This document shows, in pieces, positions 1-7,685 of a stretch of DNA of 41,564 nt (positions are counted from its first letter, which is position 1; each line of letters starts with the position of its first letter). A program made the translations under genes and the position numbers. The DNA comes from Planctomycetota bacterium (GTDB lineage: Bacteria > Planctomycetota > Planctomycetia > Gemmatales > Gemmataceae), in contig JAKBCS010000033.1 in assembly GCA_021807595.1 (NCBI GenBank), forward strand, positions 1-41,564, written 5' to 3'. The notes beneath the pieces are model-generated. The model was not told the DNA's origin. It made no database searches and worked only from the letters and a program-made list of their open reading frames with translations.

Positions 1-697
1 GGCATTCCTGACAATCGAAGTTGAGCTTGCCCATATGCACGTCGATGCGTTCGGTCGGATGATACATGGTTCCATCGAGATCGCCGTGCTTGACGGCATC
101 GCCGCCGCCGCCCGCAAAGTGGCAGAATCCGCAGTTTCGCCTTGTCGGCAGTCCGACACTTTTGGCCGTGGCGACTAGATCAACACCTTTCGCAACGGTC
201 CCGCCATGTTCGCCGTCCTTGTGATACATGCCCGTGGATTCGTGGCAAACGAGACAATCGACGTTCTCTTGCTTGGTGAAATCGAAACGGCGATCCATCC
301 AGCCGTAGCCGGCGTGGCACGAGGCGCACTCGGAGAGATTGGGCTGCACGCCGATGCAGAAATTGTTGATGAGGTTCGCCTTGCCGATCCGCTCGGAAAG
401 CGCGTGCCCCGGAACGTGAACCTCTTGCCCCAGCCAACTCCAGTGCGAAGTGGCCATGATCTCCTCGGCCGCCTGGGGATGGCATTGCAGACAGGCGCGG
501 GTGACGGAGGGGCCGTCGGCGAACGGTCCCTGGAGCAGACCGGCGTGGTTGGTGTGCGGGCGGCGAACGCGGAGATGAGCGCGGGGATTCTCCGCCGCGC
601 CCGTCGTCTCGCGCAGACCGCGCGCCGCCATTATCGCCACCGCCGTTAGCAGAAGCAGCCCCACCACCCCGCCGCCGATGAGGAGTCGCCGTCGCAT
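1..697 (-). CDS. Octaheme c-type cytochrome, tetrathionate reductase family (C-terminus outside window)
   Basis: This is a secreted or membrane-anchored multiheme cytochrome whose 3' part lies beyond the window. The ATG at 697 follows a GGAG-type ribosome site. Residues 7-24 form a hydrophobic signal or anchor segment. Heme-binding CxxCH motifs stand at about residues 69 (CLQCH), 124 (CASCH), 148 (CLVCH) and 189 (CGFCH), with a fifth beginning at 229 as the window ends. The intervening text (TSHWSWLG, NLINNFCIG, AVKHGDLDG) is typical of the octaheme tetrathionate reductase (OTR) family. Known members reduce tetrathionate, nitrite or hydroxylamine in the periplasm at a Lys-ligated heme; which substrate applies here cannot be told. 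It is the last visible gene of a minus-strand run with DUF1559 and SGNH genes, but a palindrome at 960-987 separates it from them, so it may be transcribed alone. Confidence 0.88.
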   Translation of the reverse strand, partial: MRRRLLIGGGVVGLLLLTAVAIMAARGLRETTGAAENPRAHLRVRRPHTNHAGLLQGPFADGPSVTRACLQCHPQAAEEIMATSHWSWLGQEVHVPGHALSERIGKANLINNFCIGVQPNLSECASCHAGYGWMDRRFDFTKQENVDCLVCHESTGMYHKDGEHGGTVAKGVDLVATAKSVGLPTRRNCGFCHFAGGGGDAVKHGDLDGTMYHPTERIDVHMGKLNFDCQEC

Positions 698-959
698 ACC
701 TTCACTCCTCTTCTCCGATGTCACTTGCTGTTTCCACTTCTGGGAACCGACTTCTCGGCCCCTCGCCGCTACGATGGAGTGCAGCTTGTGTGCCGGAGTC
801 GAATACTCCTGATCTCGTTAGCACCGCTGCGTTCATTTCTATGGAGAATGCGAGGAAAACGCCCACTCGTTGATCGCGGTCGGCGTTCGCGCTGGGAAGT
901 CGCCGCACACTTGCTCGGCGGAAACGCACAGCTTCGCAGAATGAGTCGAAGTTTCGTAG

Positions 960-987
960 GGTGGGTCGAAGCGAAGCGAGACCCACC
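960..987. terminator. Hairpin GGTGGGTC...GACCCACC after the DUF1559 gene
   Basis: An 8-bp perfect inverted repeat (960-967 with 980-987) encloses a 12-nt loop made of two near-identical halves. It starts 8 bases beyond the DUF1559 stop codon, so it could end that transcript on the minus strand. There is no clear T-run. The sequence also looks like a dispersed palindromic repeat. The rest of 698-994 shows no gene. Confidence 0.5.
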
Positions 988-994
988 TAATCGT

Positions 995-1852
995 TTAGTC
1001 GGCCGGCGGTGGCGTCTCTTCAGCGCCGGCGATAGTGGCCAGCGCCTCGAGAACTTCAGGGCTTATCTCAGCCGAGAGAGCGCGTACCGAACCATCGGCG
1101 AAGACGGCCTGCGTGAAGACAACCGAAGTGGTCGGCGACCACCAATGTTCCCCGCGGCGATGGCCGCTGCCGAAAGCACGACCCACCCCCACATAGGGTG
1201 CGTCCTCGAAATTGAGACTGCGGACAGTGGAGAAACCGCCCGCCGTCCACGGGCCGTTCTTCCAGTTCGTCTCCATCATTGCGAGCGTGTTAGCCGAGCC
1301 ATCCTTGATGTCCTCGACCTCGATCTGCCGCTCGCAGCCGAAAAAACCCACGCCCAGAGAGCCGAGGCTTGCTTCCGCCGCGTTCGGCCCCACGCCGGAA
1401 ATGCCTACATAATTGGTCGTATTCGCCCGGTAGGTCGGAGAATCTTTATCAACGGTGGGACATCGAAACATTCTGAGACCGGCGGGCGGTGTGAGCGGTC
1501 CCATCACACGATCGTTGTCGTCGCGATTCGGTGCCTCGGGAACGAGATTCTCTTTGTCTTGCCACCCCTTCTTTTTGTCCAAGTTCAAACGAAACGATTC
1601 GAGAAACGGGACAAGTTCCACGAGATAGCTGAGCCGCTCGCAACAGGGGAGATTCTCGTTCGGGATCGTCGCGGAGGGAAACCTGTCGTATGTTCCGTAA
1701 TAATTCTGCAATCCCAGTCCCAGCTGCTTGAGATTGTCCTGGCACTGACTTCGCGCGGCGGCTTGCTGGAATTTCGGGATGGCACAAACCACCACCCCGC
1801 CGGCGATGCCCAGAGCCACCAGGCCTACCAGCACATTGATGAGCCGTCGCAT
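995..1852 (-). CDS. DUF1559 domain protein (planctomycete pseudopilin-like)
   Basis: This is a 285-aa protein of the DUF1559 family, which is greatly expanded in planctomycetes and resembles type II/IV pseudopilins. The N-terminus (residues 4-23) is one hydrophobic helix followed by QQAAARSQCQDNLKQLGLGLQNY, the usual start of the DUF1559 domain. The tail contains FADGSVRALS, matching the family's conserved FxDGSV element. The classical prepilin cleavage motif (GFTLIELL) is missing; the segment reads LVGLVALGIAGGVVV instead, so processing by a prepilin peptidase is doubtful. The ATG at 1852 follows a GGAGGGAG ribosome site. Function is unknown; the family is assumed to sit in the cell envelope. 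It lies 33 bases downstream of the SGNH hydrolase gene and could be co-transcribed with it. Confidence 0.85.
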   Translation of the reverse strand: MRRLINVLVGLVALGIAGGVVVCAIPKFQQAAARSQCQDNLKQLGLGLQNYYGTYDRFPSATIPNENLPCCERLSYLVELVPFLESFRLNLDKKKGWQDKENLVPEAPNRDDNDRVMGPLTPPAGLRMFRCPTVDKDSPTYRANTTNYVGISGVGPNAAEASLGSLGVGFFGCERQIEVEDIKDGSANTLAMMETNWKNGPWTAGGFSTVRSLNFEDAPYVGVGRAFGSGHRRGEHWWSPTTSVVFTQAVFADGSVRALSAEISPEVLEALATIAGAEETPPPAD

Positions 1853-1885
1853 GGTTCTCCCTCCGCAACATCAATTGGAAAGCGC

Positions 1886-2593
1886 TTATTCGCCCAGCGA
1901 TTTCAGCATTACCTCGGCCACAAAGCGATTGCCCGCCTCGTTCAGATGCACGCGATCGTTGGTCAAGATGCCGCGTTCCTCATTCTTGGAGTTCTTCTTC
2001 TTCAGATGCTCCAAGAACGCCTTCCGCAGATCGCACAGTTGCACTTTTTCCTCTCGCGCCACCCGGCGGCTGATGGCCGAATACTCGTCGAGTTTGGCGT
2101 CCAGCGCGTTCGATCCGTCGGTCTTTTCGCCGATGACGCTGGGCGTACACAAGATGACCCGCGCCTTGGCGTTCTTGATCTTACCGATGATCTCTTTCAG
2201 TCCCGCCTCGAACTTGTCCTTGGGCGTGCCGCGCGCGGGGTCTTTCTCGCCGTGCCAAACATCGTTGATGCCGATATAGATTACCACCACGGTCGGTTTT
2301 TTCGCAAGCACGTCGCGGTCCAGACGGCGCTGCAAATCGGGCACCTTGTTGCCGCTGATGCCCGCGCCGATGATTTCGAGATCGAGATCCTTGTGCTTTT
2401 CGGTCAACGCCTTCTTGATGAGCGTGACGTATCCCTTGGGGCGCGTGCCGCCGGCGGTGATGGAATCGCCGAGGAATACGATGCGGTCGCCCTTCTTCAA
2501 GGGCACGGTCTCTTTCTCTTCGCCCAAGGCGAAAGAGGGGATCGAGTACGCGGCGCACGCAACGAGGACGATGAGCAGACGGCGGAAGGACAC
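1886..2593 (-). CDS. Secreted SGNH/GDSL-type esterase or lipase
   Basis: This is a 235-aa SGNH hydrolase with a cleavable signal peptide (hydrophobic residues 5-22). Block I is FLGDSITAG with nucleophile Ser44; the block II Gly is in GAGISGNKV; block III is IGINDVW, carrying the Asn of the oxyanion hole; block V is DRVHLN, with Asp213 and His216 as the rest of the triad. All elements of an active esterase are present. Likely substrates are acyl or acetyl esters of sugars or lipids outside the cytoplasm, but the exact one cannot be inferred. The start is a GTG at 2593 preceded by AGGAGAG at good spacing. The DUF1559 gene follows on the same strand. Confidence 0.9.
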   Translation of the reverse strand: MSFRRLLIVLVACAAYSIPSFALGEEKETVPLKKGDRIVFLGDSITAGGTRPKGYVTLIKKALTEKHKDLDLEIIGAGISGNKVPDLQRRLDRDVLAKKPTVVVIYIGINDVWHGEKDPARGTPKDKFEAGLKEIIGKIKNAKARVILCTPSVIGEKTDGSNALDAKLDEYSAISRRVAREEKVQLCDLRKAFLEHLKKKNSKNEERGILTNDRVHLNEAGNRFVAEVMLKSLGE

Positions 2594-2688
2594 GGGTTCT
2601 CTCCTAACATGGGGGAAAAAGGGTGTGACTCTCCGCTAATTTACGAACCCGCCGTTCATCGGGCGAGATGTGTCCTCGCTCGGGCAAC

Positions 2689-2717
2689 TTGAGAACCACG
2701 CGCCTTTGGATTATGAT
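2689..2717 (+). promoter_or_regulatory. Sigma-70-like promoter of larE (probably leaderless)
   Basis: TTGAGA (2689-2694), a 17-bp spacer and TATGAT (2712-2717) form a good -35/-10 pair. The ATG at 2724 is only 6 bases after the -10 box, where transcription would begin, so the mRNA is probably leaderless. This also argues against the GTG at 2670. Confidence 0.5.
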
Positions 2718-2723
2718 GACGGT

Positions 2724-3602
2724 ATGATTTCAGCTACGTCCCCATCGTCGTTGTCGCCGGAGTTGGCCGCCAAGCGCGATCGGCTGTTGGAGGTGCTGCG
2801 CGAACTGGGTTCGACCGCCGTGGCGTTCAGCGGCGGCATCGACAGCACCGTAGTCGCACAGGCGGCACATCTAGCTCTGGGCGATCGCGCTATCGCCGTC
2901 ACCGCCGACAGCCCGAGTGTGCCGCGCGCCGAGATCGAGGAAGCGCGCCGCTTGGCGGAGCGTATCGGCATCTGCCACCGGATCGTGGCCACGTCCGAGT
3001 TCGCCGATCCCGATTATGTGCGCAACGACGGCAGTCGCTGCTATTTCTGTAAGAGCGAACTGTATACGCGCATTGAGACGCTGTTGCCTCAGCTGGGCAC
3101 CGATGTGATGTGCAGTGGAGCCAATCTCGACGACGAGGGCGATTATCGTCCCGGCCTGAAGGCGGCGGCGGAGCATCGCGTGCGCCATCCCTTGCAAGAA
3201 GCCGGCTTCGCCAAGGCCGATGTGCGCGCGCTCGCTTTCGCCTGGGGCTTGCCGACGTGGGACAAACCGGCCTCGCCTTGCTTGTCGAGCCGCTTGGCCC
3301 CTGGGGTCGAGGTGACGCCCGAGCGGACGGCGCGCGTCGAAGCGGCCGAAGTCTATTTACACGATCTGGGTTATCGAGAATGCCGCGTCCGCCTCCACGA
3401 AGGCGAATTGGCCCGCATCGAAGTACCCCTGCCCGAATTGCCGCGTTTGCTCGAACCCGCCGTGCATCAGGAACTGGTGCGGCGCTTGAAAGAGTTGGGT
3501 TTCCGCTACGTCGCGCTCGATCTGGAAGGATTTCGTTCGGGCAATCTCAATCAGTTGGTTGGACTCGAATACCAACGTCTCTTTGCCAGGCAAAAGACAT
3601 GA
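2724..3602 (+). CDS. larE: LarE-type ATP-dependent sacrificial sulfur transferase
   Basis: This is a 292-aa PP-loop ATPase. The motif SGGIDS at residues 36-41 binds the pyrophosphate of ATP. LarE sulfurates the carboxylates of the nicotinate-derived precursor of the nickel-pincer cofactor of lactate racemase-type enzymes. Single-cysteine LarE gives up its own Cys sulfur, found here as Cys186 in SPCLSSR. The protein also has Cys106 and Cys109 (CYFC), so it may belong to the group that holds a [4Fe-4S] cluster with three cysteines and recycles (inference). No larA, larB or larC gene is in the window. An in-frame GTG at 2670 would add 18 residues, but a promoter lies between the two starts and the family normally starts near here. 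The stop overlaps the next gene's ATG (ATGA, 3599-3602). Confidence 0.9.
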   Translation: MISATSPSSLSPELAAKRDRLLEVLRELGSTAVAFSGGIDSTVVAQAAHLALGDRAIAVTADSPSVPRAEIEEARRLAERIGICHRIVATSEFADPDYVRNDGSRCYFCKSELYTRIETLLPQLGTDVMCSGANLDDEGDYRPGLKAAAEHRVRHPLQEAGFAKADVRALAFAWGLPTWDKPASPCLSSRLAPGVEVTPERTARVEAAEVYLHDLGYRECRVRLHEGELARIEVPLPELPRLLEPAVHQELVRRLKELGFRYVALDLEGFRSGNLNQLVGLEYQRLFARQKT

Positions 3603-3877
3603 CTACCCTTGCGCCTTTGTCCTCTCGCGTCGCGCTCGATGCCTTTTTCCTCGAAGCGCGTTGTAAGCTCCTCGACCTCGCCGCCCTCCTGGACCGCATC
3701 GACCGCGGCGGCAGCGCCGAGGTGCGAAACGACCCGCGTCTGGGGCGCATTCGCCAGGCGCTGGAGTTGCTGCACGAAGACAGCCCCGACCGCGCCGAAC
3801 GCATCCAACGTCTATTCTCTCTGGAGTACGATCCGCACTGGGAACGCCCTCAGCCGCGAACGCTTCCCAATGTTTAG
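3599..3877 (+). CDS. Hypothetical protein overlapping larE (92 aa)
   Basis: This is a small unrecognised protein of 92 residues. Its ATG (3599) overlaps the larE stop in an ATGA arrangement, the usual sign of translational coupling, which argues that it is a real gene. The sequence is helical and charged with no signal peptide: a leucine-rich stretch (CKLLDLAALLDRIDRG) is followed by NDPRLGRIRQALELLHED and ends with a short Pro/Arg tail. The pattern suggests a compact cytoplasmic helical protein. Because of the coupling it may be made together with LarE, but no direct role in cofactor synthesis can be shown. Confidence 0.65.
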   Translation: MTTLAPLSSRVALDAFFLEARCKLLDLAALLDRIDRGGSAEVRNDPRLGRIRQALELLHEDSPDRAERIQRLFSLEYDPHWERPQPRTLPNV

Positions 3878-3946
3878 GAGAGCGGTTCGAGAGAAGTGTT
3901 GGGAAACTCCGCTCTTATTTCCAATTCGAGAGCAACGGAGAAAGCG

Positions 3947-4375
3947 GTGGACCGAAAGACTTTGCAGAACCTTGCCAAAACGAGGATAAAGGATGCAAAA
4001 GCTCTCTTGGGGAGAAGAAGATGGTCGGCCGCATATTATCTCTGCGGTTACGCGATCGAATGCGCCCTCAAGTCGTGCCTGCTTCGTCACCTGGGAGAAT
4101 CCGCGGCGGTTTTTGGCGATCAAAGCTATTTGAAGAGGTTGACCGAATGCTGGACGCACGATCTGGTCAAATTGGTTAGTCTGGCGGGATTGGATGCGGA
4201 GTTCGGAATCGCTCGTTCCGCCAATACATCGCTCAATAATTTCTGGAATGTGGCGAAGGGTTGGGAAGAGACTTCCCGCTACGAGGAACATAACGAGGTG
4301 ACGGCGCGGGCTTTGTATGAAGCCGTCACTCATAATCCAGACGGGGTGCTACGATGGATACAATCGCGTTGGTAG
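3947..4375 (+). CDS. HEPN domain protein
   Basis: This is a 142-aa all-helical HEPN protein. The signature is helix 2, SAAYYLCGYAIECALKSCL (about residues 27-45), followed by a conserved THDLVKL element (70-76). Many HEPN proteins are RNases using an R-x(4-6)-H motif; here Arg64 and His71 are spaced R-x6-H (RLTECWTH), so an active site is possible but not certain. The GTG at 3947 has GGAG six bases before it; an upstream in-frame GTG at 3896 would add 17 residues unlike the family. The last 22 bases overlap the start of the next gene, so the two are likely translated together. HEPN genes are often paired with an MNT nucleotidyltransferase antitoxin; here the partner is an unrelated unknown protein. 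Confidence 0.82.
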   Translation: MDRKTLQNLAKTRIKDAKALLGRRRWSAAYYLCGYAIECALKSCLLRHLGESAAVFGDQSYLKRLTECWTHDLVKLVSLAGLDAEFGIARSANTSLNNFWNVAKGWEETSRYEEHNEVTARALYEAVTHNPDGVLRWIQSRW

Positions 4376-5052
4376 AAAATCGAATTGAGGAAGGCCAGCA
4401 CCTGCTCGATCTTCTTGAAGAAGATAGGATCTCCGTCCGCGCCGCTTGTTGGGTAAAGCGGACCGACTTAGACCGATGGATATTCTACATAGCAACTCCC
4501 ATTTGGGACGAAAAGGGGCCATTGGAAGCGTATCGTAAAATCACCCCCGCCTTGCGAACCTTGGGAAACGATTGGCTCACCGGTTCCGATGTCACCCTGG
4601 TTGGGGAGAAACACCCGCTCGTGAACGATACGCGGGAGTTTCTTCGACGCTTTCCCCATCGGACCCCCATACAATCTCCTCTTTCGCTCATCGGAGGAAT
4701 CCCCGTAGAAGAAATCTACGTCTATACCTTGGGAAAAGTGAAGGTACCGATTTACGGTTTATACTTTCGAGACCACCCAGGCGGAGGCTTGACGTTATCG
4801 TTTGAACCGTATTCCCCCGACAGCAAACTCGTCGAAGAGAAAGATGGAAAGCGCAAGGAATATCGAGCAGAAACCGGCATGGACTGGATCGTGGCCGCAC
4901 CTGAAAGTTCGACTCTGGAACGAGATGAATACGGAAAAATGGTACTCGCATGGAATCTCAACGGCAGGCGAGTGAGATCCAGCCCCAACGAAATTTGGAG
5001 CCTTGCCAACCTCGGCCGGCAGGGCTTTCGATTTGTTTCTCAACCCGCCTAG
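4354..5052 (+). CDS. Unknown protein paired with HEPN gene (232 aa)
   Basis: I do not recognise a named domain. It is a 232-aa soluble protein without signal peptide or membrane segment. The N-terminus (MDTIALVENRIEEGQHLLDL) is an amphipathic helix; the middle is beta-rich with many aromatic residues (LDRWIFYIATPIWDEKG, VEEIYVYTLG); the C-terminal half is charged and hydrophilic. It lacks the GSxxxGxxxxDxD nucleotidyltransferase motif expected of the MNT antitoxins that usually accompany HEPN. The ATG at 4354 lies inside the HEPN gene (22-base overlap), so synthesis of the two is probably coupled. By position it could be the antitoxin or the target-recognition partner of the HEPN protein; this is inference only. 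A short CCCGC/GCGGG hairpin (5044-5058) overlaps the stop codon and may end the unit. Confidence 0.75.
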   Translation: MDTIALVENRIEEGQHLLDLLEEDRISVRAACWVKRTDLDRWIFYIATPIWDEKGPLEAYRKITPALRTLGNDWLTGSDVTLVGEKHPLVNDTREFLRRFPHRTPIQSPLSLIGGIPVEEIYVYTLGKVKVPIYGLYFRDHPGGGLTLSFEPYSPDSKLVEEKDGKRKEYRAETGMDWIVAAPESSTLERDEYGKMVLAWNLNGRRVRSSPNEIWSLANLGRQGFRFVSQPA

Positions 5053-5086
5053 AGCGGGAACGTAGCGCGCAGGATTCTCGCGCCGG

Positions 5087-5114
5087 TTGACCGGTTCCGA
5101 TCGTCGGCTATAAT
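5087..5114 (+). promoter_or_regulatory. Near-consensus sigma-70 promoter
   Basis: TTGACC (5087-5092), a 16-bp spacer and TATAAT (5109-5114). This is the best -35/-10 match I found in the window. It should drive the small protein gene at 5264 with a leader of about 145 bases. Confidence 0.6.
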
Positions 5115-5178
5115 CGACTTGCTCTCTCTAAATCCCGGCGGAATTGCGGCGAACTACTTTTCGGGATCATCTGGCATC

Positions 5179-5228
5179 AATGGGATGCCGGTTTCGCCGA
5201 AAACGCCATTGAGGCGGGCCATCCCATT
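5179..5228 (+). other. Stem-loop in the 5' leader of the 5264 gene
   Basis: AATGGGATG (5179-5187) pairs perfectly with CATCCCATT (5220-5228), enclosing a 32-nt loop that contains GGTTTCGCC and GGCGGG. The stem sits midway between the promoter and the ribosome site. It could be a leader regulator or mRNA-stability element; it does not match any riboswitch class I know. Confidence 0.35.
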
Positions 5229-5263
5229 AGCCCCAACCTCCCTTATCTTCAAGGAGATTGCTC

Positions 5264-5692
5264 ATGTCTCTGGACGATGTGAAAAAACGCTTCGTGGAAG
5301 AAGTCAAACTTCGCGCCTACGACGACAAGTACATCGACAAAGCCGAAGAACGCGAGATCCTGCAAATCGCCTTGCAGCAAGGCGTCTCCGTCGATTCCGC
5401 CCGCGCCGCACTGGCGCAAGTGTGCGAAAGCAACGGCTACGTCCTGGAGAGCCGTGTCCTCAGCGAAATCAAGGACCTCATCGATACCTTCGCCAGCAAC
5501 GACGGCAAGATCGACGAGAAAGAGTTCACCGACGCCGTCGCCCAGTGCAAAAAACGCACGCAGGGCAAGAAGAACGATGTGCAGTGCAAACGAATGGTGC
5601 TGGAAGTGATCGAAGAGAACAGCTTCAAGGTCAAGACCGGCATGTTCAGCAATTGGCACGCGAAAGTGCGCAAGGACGTTGGCTTGGCCTAA
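5264..5692 (+). CDS. Small TerB/EF-hand-like protein (142 aa)
   Basis: This is a 142-aa soluble helical protein. Two similar acidic elements occur: YDDKYIDKAEEREIL (about residues 18-32) and SNDGKIDEKEFTDAV (about 74-88). Both follow the D-x-x-x-I-D-x-x-E pattern seen in TerB-like and degenerate EF-hand helices. The second resembles an EF loop (Gly at position 6, Ile at 8, Glu at 12) but has Phe instead of Asp at position 1, so calcium binding is uncertain. The ATG at 5264 has AAGGAG seven bases upstream; a TTG at 5258 is less likely. It has its own strong promoter and is followed by a long perfect hairpin, so it is probably a single-gene unit, well expressed. Function unknown. Confidence 0.72.
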   Translation: MSLDDVKKRFVEEVKLRAYDDKYIDKAEEREILQIALQQGVSVDSARAALAQVCESNGYVLESRVLSEIKDLIDTFASNDGKIDEKEFTDAVAQCKKRTQGKKNDVQCKRMVLEVIEENSFKVKTGMFSNWHAKVRKDVGLA

Positions 5693-5703
5693 AAAAGAAA
5701 TGG

Positions 5704-5782
5704 AATCGCGGTTAGCCGCGACGCGGAGAGGAGCGAGGGTCAGTCCCTCGCGCTCCGCTCCGCGTCGCGGCTAACCGCGATT
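5704..5782. terminator. 79-nt hairpin with 25-bp perfect arms (GGTTAGCCGCGAC family)
   Basis: Positions 5704-5728 and 5758-5782 are perfect 25-bp reverse complements, and the interior (GGAGCGAGGG with CCCTCGCGCTCC) extends the stem with a 2-nt bulge. It lies 12 bases after the stop of the preceding gene and 22 before sppA. It likely terminates or protects the upstream mRNA. The core GCGTCGCGGCTAACC recurs at 7686-7726 and, degenerate, at 12715-12761. Confidence 0.65.
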
Positions 5783-5804
5783 TGGCCTTTATTGGGAGAT
5801 TCAC

Positions 5805-7631
5805 ATGCGGAGTCGTCGTTGGGGATTCGTACTATTGCTCGCCGCTCTCGCCGCAACGCTTGCCGCGCCGGTCGGGCGCGCCCAAGAGATAATAAATGCC
5901 AAGAAAAAGATCGCCGGAATCGCGCACATCACGCTGTCCGGATCGTTCGGCGAATCGCCGCCCTCCGACGATCCGCTGTTCGGCAGTCTCGGCGAAAACT
6001 TTAAGACGTATCTCGACCGCATCAAAAAAGCGGCTAAGGACGAACACGTTCACGCCCTCTACCTGCGCATCGACGACTTAAGCATCGGCTGGGGCAAGCT
6101 CGACGAGTTGACCGAGGCCATCGTTCAGTTTCGCAAAAGCGGTAAGAAGGCGTTTGCCTACGTCGAATCGGGCAGCACCAAGGACTACCTCGCCGCCTTA
6201 GCCTGCGATGAGATTTGCGTGCCGGAATCGGGCTGGCTCATGCTCACCGGCATTCGCGCCGAAGTCTCCTTCTATAAGAATCTGTTCGAGAAGATCGGCG
6301 TCCAGGCCGACATGCTGCAAATGGGCGATTTCAAATCCGCCGCCGAGCCATTCATGCGCGACCGCATGAGCGCCCCGGCCCGCAAGCAACTGACCGGCGT
6401 GATCGACGATTATTACGAGAAGAGCATCGTCGAGCGCATCGTCCGATCGCGTCCGCGCAAGAAATTCACCGCCGAGAAGATCAAGAAGCTGATCGACGAG
6501 GGGCCGTACACCGCGCAGGCCGCCGTTGAGGCGGGTCTCGTCGATTGGACGGCCTACGCCGACGACTATCGGGACTATGTGAAGACCGTGTCTCGAAGCG
6601 AACGCGAGGCGGACGAAACCTCACTCGTGCGCGACTATGGCAAGGACAAGAAAAAGGACATCGACTTTTCCAATCCCTTCGCCCTCTTGAAACTTTTGGC
6701 CGCCCCCCCGAAGGCTCATGCTTCCTCCAATCCCAAGATCGCCGTCATCTACGTTGTCGGGGCGATCACTACTGGCAAGAGCGAACAAGGATTGCTCGGG
6801 GCCGAGACGGTCGGCTCGACGACGATGCTCAAGGCCATTCGGGAAGCGGAGAACGACGACACGGTGAAGGCCATCGTGCTGCGCGTCGATAGTCCTGGCG
6901 GCTCGGCCTTGGCGAGCGATCTCATCTGGAACGAATTGAAACGATCCAAAAAGCCGATCGTGGCCAGCATGTCCGACGTGGCGGCGAGCGGCGGCTATTA
7001 TGTCAGCATGGCGGCGCAGAAGATCTACGCCGAACCGGGCACGCTGACCGGTTCCATCGGCGTGGTCGGAGGCAAAATGGCCATTGGCGGAGCGTTCAAC
7101 AAAGTCGGCATCAAGACCGAGGTGATTAGCCGAGGTGCGAACTCCGGCATCCTCTCGACCGATCGGCCGTTCACCGATTCCGAGCGCAAGGCGATGACGG
7201 CGCTGATGAAAGATGTGTACGATCAGTTTATCGACAAGGCACTGGCGGGACGCAAGAATGCCGGCAAGAAAATGTCGCGCGAACAATTGGTGAATCTAGC
7301 CGGAGGGCGCATCTGGACGGGACGGCAAGCCAAGGCCAACGGCCTCATCGACGAATTGGGAACGTTGGATGACGCCATTGCTTCCGCCCGCGCCCTGACC
7401 AATCTCCCGCCCGGCAAGAAGCCCGAATTGTTGCTGTTGCCCAGGTCGAAGAACTTCCTCGATTCGTTCCTCGAAGACAAACTCGGTGCGCGTGTACCGA
7501 GTTTACGCATTCGTCAACTGCTGCAAGAATTGCCCGAATTGCAACACAAACTACGCGGCCTCGACGGCCTGCTTCAACTACGCCACGAACCGGTATGGCT
7601 GACGCTGCCCTACCACCTCGACATCAAATGA
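5805..7631 (+). CDS. sppA: Signal peptide peptidase SppA, 67K type
   Basis: This is a 608-aa serine protease of family S49 with a signal or anchor peptide (residues 7-20). It has the tandem two-domain layout of the long SppA form. The general-base Lys is Lys177 in GDFKSAAEPF (N-terminal repeat) and the nucleophile is Ser395 in AASGGYYVSM (C-terminal repeat), the same split catalytic dyad as E. coli SppA. Further family marks are LRVDSPGGSALAS and GTLTGSIGVVGG. The enzyme degrades signal peptides left in the membrane after secretion, acting on the periplasmic face. The C-terminus has about 80 extra residues with leucine-rich helices. The ATG at 5805 follows GGGAG. It stands between two GGTTAGCC palindromes (5704-5782 and 7686-7726), so it is probably monocistronic. 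Confidence 0.93.
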   Translation: MRSRRWGFVLLLAALAATLAAPVGRAQEIINAKKKIAGIAHITLSGSFGESPPSDDPLFGSLGENFKTYLDRIKKAAKDEHVHALYLRIDDLSIGWGKLDELTEAIVQFRKSGKKAFAYVESGSTKDYLAALACDEICVPESGWLMLTGIRAEVSFYKNLFEKIGVQADMLQMGDFKSAAEPFMRDRMSAPARKQLTGVIDDYYEKSIVERIVRSRPRKKFTAEKIKKLIDEGPYTAQAAVEAGLVDWTAYADDYRDYVKTVSRSEREADETSLVRDYGKDKKKDIDFSNPFALLKLLAAPPKAHASSNPKIAVIYVVGAITTGKSEQGLLGAETVGSTTMLKAIREAENDDTVKAIVLRVDSPGGSALASDLIWNELKRSKKPIVASMSDVAASGGYYVSMAAQKIYAEPGTLTGSIGVVGGKMAIGGAFNKVGIKTEVISRGANSGILSTDRPFTDSERKAMTALMKDVYDQFIDKALAGRKNAGKKMSREQLVNLAGGRIWTGRQAKANGLIDELGTLDDAIASARALTNLPPGKKPELLLLPRSKNFLDSFLEDKLGARVPSLRIRQLLQELPELQHKLRGLDGLLQLRHEPVWLTLPYHLDIK

Positions 7632-7685
7632 TTCCTCCACCGATGCGAGGCGCGAGAGAGGGATGCAAGGGCCTTCGCGATGCGA

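Noticed and set aside
725-2692. Plus-strand open frame of 655 codons
   Set aside because: It runs antisense to the DUF1559 and SGNH genes, which have family motifs and ribosome sites. Its protein text has no recognisable domain.
2670-2723. GTG at 2670 as larE start
   Set aside because: A promoter (2689-2717) lies between it and the ATG at 2724, and the extra residues do not match LarE proteins.
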